Source: an uncultured SAR86 cluster bacterium (GTDB lineage Bacteria; Pseudomonadota; Gammaproteobacteria; Magnimaribacterales; Magnimaribacteraceae). Taken from it: DNA of 64,000 bases. Shown one piece after another: positions 35,052-43,824 of the stretch. The stretch is from positions 1 to 64,000 of the forward strand of contig CACBBD010000007.1 in the NCBI GenBank assembly GCA_902537425.1. Direction: 5' to 3'. The notes under the pieces are model-generated. The model had not been told where the DNA came from and did not search any database. It was given only the letters and a program-made list of their open reading frames with translations. Numbering within the stretch: position 1 is the first letter of the stretch; each line of letters starts with the position of its first letter. The position numbers were made by a program, and so were the translations under genes.

Positions 35052-35096
35052 ATAAAGCATCTAGTTGGTTAATATCTTAACACTTTCGTGCTTTAT
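35052..35096. promoter_or_regulatory. Nested dyad in the nadE/DAHP synthase divergent region
   Basis: Outer arms ATAAAGCA and TGCTTTAT (8 bp, perfect) enclose symmetric inner arms GTTAA-tatc-TTAAC. The right arm covers the likely -35 of the downstream DAHP synthase, whose -10 candidate TAGAAT is at 35114-35119. It does not match the TyrR box TGTAAA-N6-TTTACA. An operator for one or both divergent genes is the simplest reading. Confidence 0.4.
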
Positions 35097-35113
35097 TCTG
35101 ACCACAATATATG

Positions 35114-35119
35114 TAGAAT
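35114..35119 (+). promoter_or_regulatory. Putative -10 box of the DAHP synthase gene
   Basis: TAGAAT, 5 of 6 bases to consensus, lies 23 bp before the ATG at 35143. A -35 such as TTTATT at 35092-35097 (16-bp spacing) is weak and overlaps the dyad arm. Confidence 0.35.
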
Positions 35120-35142
35120 GCACCTCCGATTAAATTTTAAGC

Positions 35143-36192
35143 ATGCATAAGACAAGTGATTTAAGAATCTCAGGAAGGCAGGAAGTAATTTCTGCCAGCA
35201 CCTTATTGGGTCAACAACCAATTTCAGAAACATCCTCCCAAACAGTTTTTAATTCAAGAAAAGAATTTTCTGAAATACTCAGTAAAAAAGATAAAAGATT
35301 GGCAGTCGTTGTTGGGCCATGTTCTATCCATGATACTGAGTCGGCTATAGAATATGCAAACCTTTTACTCAAGGAAAAGAAAGCTCTAGAAAAAGAACTT
35401 CTTATTGTTATGAGAGTATATTTCGAAAAACCAAGAACAACAGTTGGATGGAAAGGCCTTATTAATGATCCAGATCTGGATAATTCTTTCAATATTGATA
35501 AAGGTTTATCGGTATCAAGGCAACTTTTAAGAGATATAAATGATTTAGGTATGCCTGCTGGAACAGAATTTTTAGATGTTATAACGCCACAATATATAGC
35601 TGATTTAATTTCCTGGGGAGCCATAGGAGCTAGAACTACGGAGAGTCAAATCCATAGGGAACTTGCCTCTGGTTCTTCATGTCCCATTGGCTTTAAAAAC
35701 GCGACAAACGGAGGTATTCAAGTTGCTGCTGATGCCATAGGATCTGCCCTACATCCTCACAAATTTCTGTCCGTCACAAAAGAAGGAAAAGCAGCGATAT
35801 TTTCTTCTTCTGGGAACAAAGACTGTCACGTAATTCTTAGAGGCGGAAAAAACCCGAACTATGAAAAAGAGTTTATAGATCAAACTTCTGAGATTCTAAA
35901 ATCAAACTCTCTTGAAGATTCAATCATGGTTGATATGAGTCATGGAAACAGCAGTAAACAACACAAAAAACAGATAGATGTATGCGATAACATTGCCTCT
36001 CAAATTAAGTCAGGTGAGACGAGAATTACTGGAGTCATGATAGAGAGCAATATAGAGGAAGGAAATCAAAAGGCCGATGATCTAGATAACCTCACATATG
36101 GAAAAAGTATTACTGATGCATGTATCAACTGGCAAGATACTAAAGATTGTCTTCACAAATTAGCCGACTCAGTAAGAATTAGAAATAACTGA
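35143..36192 (+). CDS. 3-deoxy-7-phosphoheptulonate (DAHP) synthase, class I
   Basis: A 349-residue AroF/AroG/AroH-type enzyme. VVGPCSIHD is the PEP-binding signature with the metal cysteine, EKPRTTVGWKGLINDP, GARTTESQIHRE and GFKNATNGG are active-site blocks, and MVDMSHGNSSK lies near the C-terminus. It condenses PEP and erythrose-4-phosphate in the first shikimate step, feeding the aroA-tyrA-pheA genes elsewhere in this window. Which amino acid inhibits it cannot be read from sequence. Confidence 0.95.
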   Translation: MHKTSDLRISGRQEVISASTLLGQQPISETSSQTVFNSRKEFSEILSKKDKRLAVVVGPCSIHDTESAIEYANLLLKEKKALEKELLIVMRVYFEKPRTTVGWKGLINDPDLDNSFNIDKGLSVSRQLLRDINDLGMPAGTEFLDVITPQYIADLISWGAIGARTTESQIHRELASGSSCPIGFKNATNGGIQVAADAIGSALHPHKFLSVTKEGKAAIFSSSGNKDCHVILRGGKNPNYEKEFIDQTSEILKSNSLEDSIMVDMSHGNSSKQHKKQIDVCDNIASQIKSGETRITGVMIESNIEEGNQKADDLDNLTYGKSITDACINWQDTKDCLHKLADSVRIRNN

Positions 36193-36246
36193 CTTATTGT
36201 CCTTGTTAAGATCTAGATGATAAATTAATCTAGTGCTTTGTAATTC

Positions 36247-37293
36247 ATGACTTCAAAGATAACCTTCTATAAAGAAATTGCCAACACAATAGGCTTGGAA
36301 GAAGCCGTCTTACTCGAGCATTTAAAACAAGAAGAGAGCCTTCATGGTCAAGTTTCTATGCAACAAATTTGTTCAGATATTTCATTTTGGTCAAATGAAA
36401 AAATCTTTGAAGTCCTTACTCAACTTATTAAAACCGGTCTTATCAACGAGACGATCGTTAATGGAGTGCCTCATTTTTCATCAAAAAAACATAATAAAAA
36501 AATATTAATTAACAAAAGAGATAACTGGGTACCTGATAAAGATGTCATAGATCAAATTAATGAGTATGGCATTCCAGAAGATTTTGCAAATCTCCAGATT
36601 GACGATTTCAAAAAACTTAATCAGGAGCGCAATGAGAAGGACATTAACTGGGGTATCAAATTTCTACGATTTGTTATCAAAAAATGGCGTCATAAGGAAG
36701 TCGAAGATAACAAAAAAATGAAAACTAAGCCCATCGATAAAAATTGGGTTCCGGATATGGATGCTAAGGAAATACTCATAAATTCAGGGATAAATGAAGA
36801 TTTCATTGATAACGAGGTTGCTGAATTTGTACTGTATTGGACAGAACGTAAGGAAGAATCTGATATTTGGAATAGCAAATTTATTGCACATGTACGAAGG
36901 CAATGGGGAAGATTTAAAAATATTAAAGAAAATGACAATTCACCATCAGTCATGACTTCAGATTGGAACCCTAATTCAGATTTCTTTGATATTCTTGAGA
37001 TGACAGATATACCAAAAGAATTTGCAGAAAATGCAAAGCTAGAGTTCATAATGTACTGGAAGGAATCAGGACAATCTTTAAACTCTTGGAATAGTAAATT
37101 TCTTCAGCACGTTAAATTTCAGTGGGAAAGAGCAAATAAGGGTCAAACACCTCAATTATCCAAACAAATCGATAAGAGGATCGAATCTAGTTGGGAGATA
37201 CAAGATAGCAGCTCCGCAAAACCTTCAAAAAAGTTAGATGCTGAAACACTTCAGGAAAACTTTAAAAAACTTAAAGAAAAGCACCAAATCTAG
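36247..37293 (+). CDS. Protein with three tandem DnaT-like DNA-binding domains
   Basis: A 348-residue soluble protein. The N-terminal 80 residues look like a helical, winged-helix replication-factor domain (ISFWSNEKIFEVLTQLIKTGLI). Three copies of a DnaT C-terminal-type domain follow, at about residues 92-150, 165-225 and 238-297. Each begins with WxP (NWVPD, NWVPD, DWNPN), has a G/D-I-x-E-F core, and the last two end in WNSKFxxHVxxQW. The tail is charged and low-complexity. DnaT recruits DnaC/DnaB at PriA-dependent restart and has one such domain. Multivalent ssDNA binding in replication restart is likely; no other primosome gene is near. Confidence 0.8.
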   Translation: MTSKITFYKEIANTIGLEEAVLLEHLKQEESLHGQVSMQQICSDISFWSNEKIFEVLTQLIKTGLINETIVNGVPHFSSKKHNKKILINKRDNWVPDKDVIDQINEYGIPEDFANLQIDDFKKLNQERNEKDINWGIKFLRFVIKKWRHKEVEDNKKMKTKPIDKNWVPDMDAKEILINSGINEDFIDNEVAEFVLYWTERKEESDIWNSKFIAHVRRQWGRFKNIKENDNSPSVMTSDWNPNSDFFDILEMTDIPKEFAENAKLEFIMYWKESGQSLNSWNSKFLQHVKFQWERANKGQTPQLSKQIDKRIESSWEIQDSSSAKPSKKLDAETLQENFKKLKEKHQI

Positions 37294-37294
37294 T

Positions 37295-37322
37295 TTTACA
37301 TAAGGTATTTTAGTGTTATAGT
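37295..37322 (+). promoter_or_regulatory. Putative sigma-70 promoter of the RND pump operon
   Basis: TTTACA (5 of 6 to the -35 consensus) and TATAGT (5 of 6 to the -10) are spaced by 16 bp. The -10 lies inside a long dyad, and the start site would be about 15 nt before the adaptor ATG at 37345. Confidence 0.5.
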
Positions 37323-37340
37323 TATGTATAACACCTAAAA
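37308..37340. promoter_or_regulatory. Long dyad over the -10/+1 of the RND operon (putative operator)
   Basis: TTTTAGTGTTATA and TATAACACCTAAAA form a 13-bp inverted repeat around the 6-nt centre GTTATG, with one extra base in the right arm. It overlaps the -10 and expected start site, which is a typical position for a repressor of the TetR or a similar family. No regulator gene is adjacent. Confidence 0.5.
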
Positions 37341-37344
37341 ACTT

Positions 37345-38250
37345 ATGAAAATCAAACAAACTTACAAGACCGCTTCTATCCTTGCATCCTTTTTAGTCAT
37401 ATGGATGATCTCTGGTAGCTTAGTACAAGAGGAGACTTTTGAAAAAAAAGACTCTTCTTTAGATACCTTATCTTCTGTGACTATTCTTAATAGCAAAGCT
37501 ACTAGTAAGTCTCAAATACTCAAATCAAGTGGATTTACTGAAGCTGATAAATTTGTACAAGTCAGGGCCGAAGTAAGCGGTAGAGTAATAGCTCGACCTG
37601 CACAACAAGGCGACTTTGTAAATGAAGGAGACTTAATCTGCCAACTTTATATTGCAGGCAGAGAAGCTTATCCTAAAATAGTTGCACCCTTTTCAGGGTA
37701 CCTTGAAAGCTTAAGAGTTGATGAGGGTGATTTTCTAAATACTGGAGCCGTTTGTGCTTCATTGATTGATCCTGATCCAATGCTAGTAGTTGCTGATATA
37801 GCAGAAAAAGATATTGCACAGATTCAATTAGGCTCAGAAGCAACAGCCAAATTAATTTCTGGCAGATTTATTAAGGGTCAAGTCACTTTTATAGCTTCGT
37901 CAGCAGACAAAAATACGAGAACATTCAGAGTCGAAATTAGTGTCGAAAACAATGATAGAAGCATTAGAGATGGTGTATCAGCAGAGATCTATATAAAAGG
38001 AAAAGAAGAGCCTGCCCATAAAATATCACCAGCTATATTATCTCTAAATGACCAAGGAAAACTTGGAGTAAGAACTGTTACCTCTGAAAATAAAGTTGAA
38101 TTTAAAGAAATTAAAATACTTGAAGACACAAACACAGGTATGTGGATTTCTGGTTTAGGTGAAGAAGCTAGGATCATTACTTTAGGTCAAGAATATGTCT
38201 TTCAAGGACAAACCGTAAATGTTAAGGAATCATTTTCTCCTGATGTATGA
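37345..38250 (+). CDS. RND efflux periplasmic adaptor lacking the helical hairpin
   Basis: A 301-residue membrane-fusion protein with an N-terminal membrane anchor or signal (residues 9-26). The two lipoyl half-motifs, VRAEVSGRVIARP...GDFVNEGDL (73-101) and IVAPFSGYLESL...GDFLNTG (111-140), are only about 10 residues apart. In AcrA-like adaptors a long alpha-helical hairpin separates them. Beta-barrel and membrane-proximal domains follow. The gene overlaps the permease by 4 bp (ATGA). It would link the pump to an outer-membrane channel, although none is encoded here. Confidence 0.87.
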   Translation: MKIKQTYKTASILASFLVIWMISGSLVQEETFEKKDSSLDTLSSVTILNSKATSKSQILKSSGFTEADKFVQVRAEVSGRVIARPAQQGDFVNEGDLICQLYIAGREAYPKIVAPFSGYLESLRVDEGDFLNTGAVCASLIDPDPMLVVADIAEKDIAQIQLGSEATAKLISGRFIKGQVTFIASSADKNTRTFRVEISVENNDRSIRDGVSAEIYIKGKEEPAHKISPAILSLNDQGKLGVRTVTSENKVEFKEIKILEDTNTGMWISGLGEEARIITLGQEYVFQGQTVNVKESFSPDV

Positions 38251-41200
38251 AGAGCTTTATTACAGGAGCCATAAAAAAAAGCAGAACTTCACTTAGTATC
38301 CTAGTTTTATTAGGACTTTCTGGGTTATTTGCTCTCAGTGCACTTCCAAAAGCAACAGAACCTCAAGTAAATTTTCCAGGCGCCTACGTAGGTGTTGGCT
38401 TTGAAGGTGTATCTCCTGAAGACTCCGAAAGATTGCTTGCAAAACCCTTAGAGGACGCTTTAAGAACAATATCTGGAGTTGTAGATATAAGGTCAACTTC
38501 AGCAACTGGCTATGCAGCTGTTGTTGTAGAGTTTGATCAAGATGTTGATATTGATGAAGCACTTTATGATGTTCGAGTTAAAGTCGACGAAGCTAGAGCA
38601 GAATTGCCGCTTGATGCTAGGGAACCAACCATAAGAGAATTTACCTCAACTGATAATCCTGTTCTAACAGTAAGTGTCGCAAGTTCAGTTCTACCTCAGA
38701 GAGTTCTAGTAAATTTAACTCAAGAACTACAAGATTTAATCGAAACACATCCTAATGTCCTCGAAGCTGAATTAAATGGAGTGCCCGAAGACTTAATTGA
38801 GGCAATAGTTGATAAAACTAAACTTGAGTCTTACGGCATATCAATGAATCAGCTTTATCAGGCTGTTTCAAATAATAATCGTGTAATACCAGCAGGCTTC
38901 CAAGATACTGGGACAGGAAGATTTGCAGTAAATGTTCCCAGTGTATTTTCAAGCCTAGAAGATATAGAAACATTGCCAATTAAAGTATCAGGAACTTCTG
39001 TAGTTACCTTAAAAGATGTTGCCGATGTAAGTCTAACCTTTAAAGATAGGGGCGGGTATTCAAGAATTAATGGCCAGCAGTCTCTTGCTATTGATATTAA
39101 AAAAAGAATCGGAACAAATATTATCGATACAGTTACCGATATCCGAAAGATGGTCGAAGACAAAATAGAGAGTTTCCCTCAGGGTGTAGATGTGAATTTC
39201 GTTCGTGATGACTCTAAGTTTGCTCTCCAGATGATATCTGAACTGCAAGGCAATGTTTTGACTTCAATCGCTTTAGTAATGATTGTTGTATTAGCCGCTT
39301 TGGGCTTTAGAACTTCGATGCTCGTTGGAATGGCTATACCTTTTTCTTATTTATTTGCACTTCTAGTGCTTCTGATTTTGGATAAAGAATTCAATTTCAT
39401 GGTCATGTTTGGGATGCTGATTTCAATGGGAATGACGATTGATGGCTCTATTGTAGTAACAGAGTACGCAGACCGGAAATTAGCTGAGGGTATGAATAGA
39501 ATTGAAGCTTACACTGCAGCAGCCACTAGAATGTTCTGGCCTGTTCTTTCATCCACAACGACTACTTTAATTGCATTTACCCCACTAATGTTCATGCCTG
39601 GATTTGGTGCTTTCATCAGAGATATGCCAATTACAGTTTTCTGTGTTCTAGTAGGATCACTGCTTTACTCATTAATTTTTGCTCCTATTTTGGGTGCTAT
39701 GTTCGGGGGTCTGGCTAAGCAATCCGAAGCAGAAATTAATAATGTCAGACTTTTAGAGTCTTCTGATCCTTTGAGTTTATCAGGAGCTTCGGGCATCTAT
39801 GCTAGAAAGATCAACAAATACTTAGATACTCCTGGACAAACTATTTCAATCATTCTTGGAGCTATTATTTTATGCATTGGACTGTGGTCACATCATGGTA
39901 AAGGAATAGTTTATTTTCCACAGGTTGCTCCTCAATTCGCTGAAGTTGATATTCTTGCAAGAGGCAATTTGGCTGTAGATGAAATTAGAGATATTGCTAT
40001 TGAGGCGGAGCAAAAAATAATTGATGTGAAAGAAATTGAAAGATTATCTGTTTGGTCCAACTCAGGAGGAAGCAGAGGCCTAGGTCGTGGTTCAAATTCT
40101 CCCGATAGAGTTGGCGGTATGTTTATTGACTTTTATGATGAAGATGAAGCTGTGTCCGATTTAAATGGTTTCGAAATTATGGATCTACTTCGTGAAAGAT
40201 TAAATGATACTTCTGGTTACATAGTTCAAGTTGAGGAAGAAAAAGGTGGTCCACCTATAGGCAAACCTCTTCAAATAAATGTTAGTGGTGATAATGAACA
40301 AGCACTCATTTCAGCAATTCGAAAAATAAGAAGTCAACTTGAAGGTATGGGAAGCTTCAAAGATATAGAAGATACATCAGTCACTAGAGGAATAGAGTGG
40401 GAATTAGAAATAAACAGAACGAAGGCTGCTCAATATGGAGCAGGTTTAAGTGATGTTGGCGCTTCCGTGCAAATGGTAACTAATGGCATCAAGGTAGGAG
40501 AATATAGACCGCTTAATCTAGATAGAGAAGTTGATATTAGAGTGAGATTTCCTAAATCTGAAAGAAATATAGACCAACTTGAAAAGTTAAATGTGCAAAC
40601 AATGAAAGGTTTAGTTCCTGTAAGTAGCTTTGTGGAGACAAATATTCAACCTGCAACAAAAAGTATTTCCAGGAAAGGTGGTAAAAGGGTTCATAGTATT
40701 GCTGCAAATACCGTAGAAGGTGCAATACCTTCAGTTCAAATCAAAAAAGTTAAAGATTGGCTGGATACCGAGGATTTGGGTAGGGGCGTGACTGTAAATT
40801 TTGATGGTTTCGATAAATATAACAAAGAAGCTGCTGATTTTCTTGTACTAGGCTTTATCACTATGCTTTTTGTTATGCTGATAGTTTTGGTTGCCCAGTT
40901 TAATAGTTTTTATCAAGCTAATATCGTTTTGTCTGCCATCCTCTTGTCTTTTGGAGGAGTGTTCATTTCACTACTCATACTAGATAGATCATTTAGCACC
41001 TTGCAAACAGGAATAAGTTGCGTCGCATTGGCAGGCATAGTGGTTAACAATAATATTGTTTTAATTGATACTTTTAATCTTCTCAAAAGAAATAACCCTG
41101 GTTCGACTACAAAGTCTTTAGCTTTAAGAAGTGCAATTTTGAGATTGAGACCGGTGTTTTTAACTTCATTCACAACTATTGCTGGCCTATTGCCCATTGC

Positions 41201-41444
41201 ATTGGGTTACAGCATAGATCTGATAGACAGAACAATTAAATCAGGTTCCTATATAACAAGTTTTTGGGAACAAATGGCCGCATCTCTTGTAGTTGGATTA
41301 ACTGTAGCAACTATCCTAACACTTGTGGTTACTCCTTGTGCTCTTGCCTTTTCTGATTCTATCAGAGCATTTCCATCAAGAATGATAAGATTAATTACAA
41401 GACCATTCTTGACCCTCAATTTCTCAAAAAGGTTAACGAAATAA
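38247..41444 (+). CDS. RND-family efflux permease
   Basis: A 1065-residue AcrB/MdtB-type transporter with 12 transmembrane helices and two large periplasmic loops. TM4 reads MTIDGSIVVTEYADR near residue 400. The first proton-relay aspartate is kept, but the second (AcrB Asp408) is glycine. TM10 reads GIVVNNNIVLID, so the relay lysine (AcrB Lys940) is asparagine. Substrates of this subgroup are unknown. It is co-transcribed with the short adaptor. Confidence 0.92.
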   Translation: MKSFITGAIKKSRTSLSILVLLGLSGLFALSALPKATEPQVNFPGAYVGVGFEGVSPEDSERLLAKPLEDALRTISGVVDIRSTSATGYAAVVVEFDQDVDIDEALYDVRVKVDEARAELPLDAREPTIREFTSTDNPVLTVSVASSVLPQRVLVNLTQELQDLIETHPNVLEAELNGVPEDLIEAIVDKTKLESYGISMNQLYQAVSNNNRVIPAGFQDTGTGRFAVNVPSVFSSLEDIETLPIKVSGTSVVTLKDVADVSLTFKDRGGYSRINGQQSLAIDIKKRIGTNIIDTVTDIRKMVEDKIESFPQGVDVNFVRDDSKFALQMISELQGNVLTSIALVMIVVLAALGFRTSMLVGMAIPFSYLFALLVLLILDKEFNFMVMFGMLISMGMTIDGSIVVTEYADRKLAEGMNRIEAYTAAATRMFWPVLSSTTTTLIAFTPLMFMPGFGAFIRDMPITVFCVLVGSLLYSLIFAPILGAMFGGLAKQSEAEINNVRLLESSDPLSLSGASGIYARKINKYLDTPGQTISIILGAIILCIGLWSHHGKGIVYFPQVAPQFAEVDILARGNLAVDEIRDIAIEAEQKIIDVKEIERLSVWSNSGGSRGLGRGSNSPDRVGGMFIDFYDEDEAVSDLNGFEIMDLLRERLNDTSGYIVQVEEEKGGPPIGKPLQINVSGDNEQALISAIRKIRSQLEGMGSFKDIEDTSVTRGIEWELEINRTKAAQYGAGLSDVGASVQMVTNGIKVGEYRPLNLDREVDIRVRFPKSERNIDQLEKLNVQTMKGLVPVSSFVETNIQPATKSISRKGGKRVHSIAANTVEGAIPSVQIKKVKDWLDTEDLGRGVTVNFDGFDKYNKEAADFLVLGFITMLFVMLIVLVAQFNSFYQANIVLSAILLSFGGVFISLLILDRSFSTLQTGISCVALAGIVVNNNIVLIDTFNLLKRNNPGSTTKSLALRSAILRLRPVFLTSFTTIAGLLPIALGYSIDLIDRTIKSGSYITSFWEQMAASLVVGLTVATILTLVVTPCALAFSDSIRAFPSRMIRLITRPFLTLNFSKRLTK

Positions 41445-41495
41445 CTAAAACAGCCTTACTTTTTCTAGATCTAGGTTATTATGTCGCCTTAAATG

Positions 41496-41510
41496 GACTT
41501 ACACTAAGTC
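41496..41510. promoter_or_regulatory. Short dyad upstream of the TonB receptor gene
   Basis: GACTTA-cac-TAAGTC has perfect 6-bp arms and lies 22 bp before the ATG at 41533. A second palindrome, CTAGATCTAG, occurs at 41465-41474. Neither resembles a Fur box. The operator function is a guess. Confidence 0.25.
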
Positions 41511-41532
41511 ATTCTTGAAATAAGGAATATTG

Positions 41533-43584
41533 ATGGCTAAAAAATTAACACTCATAACTCTTATATTATCGCTATTTTCAGGAATTGCGTTTTCTGAAGA
41601 AATTCAAGAGATAGTCATTCTAGAAAAGAAGCTATCGAGCCTTAATGGCTGGTCGAATAATCAATCCATCACTTCAATAAGTGAAAAAGAACTTGATGAT
41701 CTAGATGCACAGCATCCTAAACAGATTTTTAGAAGGTCTCCCGGACTCTGGATAAGTAGAGGGTCAGGTCAAGAACATTTAACTGCTATACGATCTCCTG
41801 TGTTAACTGGACCAGGGGCTTGTGGCTCTTTCCTTGTATTAGAGGATGGTCTTCCAGTAAGGCCAACTGGATTTTGTAATGTTAATGGATTATTTGAAAC
41901 ATTTTTTGAAATGGCTTCAGGTTTAGAGACTATAACTGGACCAGCTAGCGCAAGATATGGTGCCAATGCAATGCATGGTGTTGTAAATATACTCTCAAAA
42001 CCTATAACTTCAGAAAATAAGTTCTATACAAACTTCGGTCCAAATAACTACAAAAACTTTAAGATCAGAACAAGTAATCAAGAAAATTGGAGCTTTGATG
42101 GTCACTTTGCCAATAATGATGGCTTTAGGGATAAATCAGGTTACGATCAACAAAAAATTAAAATCCAATCTATTTTTTCACTCTCTTCATGGGATGCAGC
42201 TTTAAAAGCTACACTCACAAATCTAAATCAAGAAACTGCTGGATATATAAATGGTTTAGATTCTTATAAAAATGAAGAGTTTAGCAGGAGAAATTTTAAT
42301 CCTGATGCATATCGAGATGCCAATTCACAAAGAGTATCTTTAAGATTAACAAAAGAAGACAAAAATACTGTTAATTCAATTACCTCATACATACGAAGTA
42401 ATGATATGAAGTTTTTTCAACACTTCCTTCCAGGGACTCCCCTTGAGGAGAATAACCATAAAAGTCTCGGGATAAATCTGCAAAGAATTTCAGAGTACAA
42501 CTCTTTTACTTTTGTACAAGGCTTACAGCTAGATTTTGCTAAGGTTGAACTGACAGAAACGCAAAAAGATGCTTTAACTACCAGCTCTGCTTTTAATAAT
42601 GCCACAAGACCACAAGGCAAGCATTATGACTATGAAGTGGATTCAACTGTTATTGCAGTATTTGCAGGGATAGAAGACTACATTCTAAATAAAAATCTTT
42701 ACCTATTTGCTGATACTAGAGCTGAATTTATTGAGTATGACTACTCAAATAATATGATCAGTGGAAATACCAGAGAAGATGGAACTAAATGTGGATTTGG
42801 AGGTTGTTATTACAATAGACCCTCAGATAGAACAGATGACTTCAATGAGATAAGTGCCAGGATTGGCATCATAACAAACTACGAATCTGTCAATTATTTT
42901 GCCCAAATTAGTTTAGGGTTCAGACCTCCACAAATTAATGAAGCATACAGATTACAAAAAAAGCAGAATGTTACTGATCTCGACTCGGAAACTTTAACTA
43001 TGTTGGAAGTAGGCAGTAGATATGATTGGCAATCGTTGAGTGGATCTCTAAGCCTCTATCAAAGTAAAAAGAAAAACTCTATCTTCAGAGATTCGCAAAA
43101 TTTTATCGTAGATAATGGAAAAACTGATCATAAAGGTATTGAATTGAGTCTAGATTGGCTTATCAGTTCAAACAACATTATTAGTACAAACATTACATAT
43201 GGAGATCATAAGTATGACTTTGAAACCGATACTTCAATGAGAGAAAAAATAAGAGTCGGTAATGAGATTGATACAGCTCCTAAAATGATGGCTAACTTAA
43301 TCTTAAATTCAAATTTTAACGAAGATACTTCGCTTGCTTTTGAAATTGAGTATATGAGTTCTTACTATACTGATGCAGCAAATCTTCACGAATATGAGGG
43401 GCACACCCTGTACCATGCTAGATTTACCAGAAAAATAAATGATACTTTCAAAATTTACATCAGGGTCGAGAATATGTTTGATAAAGCTTATGCTGAGAGA
43501 GCTGATTTTAATGCTTTTGGAGGGGATAGATATTTTCCGGGTTTACCAAGAGAATTCTATATTGGTCTAGAATATACATTTTAA
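41533..43584 (+). CDS. TonB-dependent outer-membrane receptor
   Basis: A receptor of 683 residues from the ATG at 41533. The track starts one codon earlier at a TTG, but AAGGA lies 6 nt before the ATG. A signal peptide (LTLITLILSLFSGIAFS) is followed by a possible TonB box (EIVIL), the plug domain with GPGACGSFLVLEDGLPVRP and ARYGANAMHGVVNILSK, and a 22-strand barrel ending in FYIGLEYTF. It imports a large or scarce nutrient using ExbB/ExbD/TonB energy. The substrate is unknown; the plug form with a CGSF...FCN cysteine pair resembles organic-substrate receptors as much as siderophore ones. Confidence 0.92.
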   Translation: MAKKLTLITLILSLFSGIAFSEEIQEIVILEKKLSSLNGWSNNQSITSISEKELDDLDAQHPKQIFRRSPGLWISRGSGQEHLTAIRSPVLTGPGACGSFLVLEDGLPVRPTGFCNVNGLFETFFEMASGLETITGPASARYGANAMHGVVNILSKPITSENKFYTNFGPNNYKNFKIRTSNQENWSFDGHFANNDGFRDKSGYDQQKIKIQSIFSLSSWDAALKATLTNLNQETAGYINGLDSYKNEEFSRRNFNPDAYRDANSQRVSLRLTKEDKNTVNSITSYIRSNDMKFFQHFLPGTPLEENNHKSLGINLQRISEYNSFTFVQGLQLDFAKVELTETQKDALTTSSAFNNATRPQGKHYDYEVDSTVIAVFAGIEDYILNKNLYLFADTRAEFIEYDYSNNMISGNTREDGTKCGFGGCYYNRPSDRTDDFNEISARIGIITNYESVNYFAQISLGFRPPQINEAYRLQKKQNVTDLDSETLTMLEVGSRYDWQSLSGSLSLYQSKKKNSIFRDSQNFIVDNGKTDHKGIELSLDWLISSNNIISTNITYGDHKYDFETDTSMREKIRVGNEIDTAPKMMANLILNSNFNEDTSLAFEIEYMSSYYTDAANLHEYEGHTLYHARFTRKINDTFKIYIRVENMFDKAYAERADFNAFGGDRYFPGLPREFYIGLEYTF

Positions 43585-43593
43585 AGGGCCGCA

Positions 43594-43824
43594 ATGAATA
43601 AGAAAGTAGATATAAATTTTGAAAAAGCGCTCGAAGAACTTGAATCTATAGTCGAAGATTTAGAATCAGGAGACTTAAGTTTAGAGAATTCTCTCAAGTC
43701 ATTTGAGAAAGGAATAAAACTGGCTAGACAATGTCAAGAGAAGCTGTCACAAGCTGAGTTACAAGTTCAAAAATTGATTGAAGAAGATGGAGAACTAAAA
43801 ACTACTCCATTAAAAGATGTCTGA
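43594..43824 (+). CDS. xseB: Exodeoxyribonuclease VII small subunit
   Basis: A 76-residue protein with the XseB core NFEKALEELESIVEDLESGDLSLENSLKSFEKGI, two helices forming an antiparallel hairpin. It is the small subunit of exonuclease VII with XseA. It is followed by ispA with an 8-bp overlap, in the conserved xseB-ispA-dxs order. Confidence 0.95.
   Translation: MNKKVDINFEKALEELESIVEDLESGDLSLENSLKSFEKGIKLARQCQEKLSQAELQVQKLIEEDGELKTTPLKDV

Noticed and set aside
35052-35096. TyrR box upstream of the DAHP synthase
   Set aside because: The sequence does not match TGTAAA-N6-TTTACA; it is reported only as an unassigned dyad.
37308-37340. Rho-independent terminator after the DnaT-like gene
   Set aside because: The stem is AT-rich, no U-run follows, and it overlaps a good promoter. 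An operator fits better.
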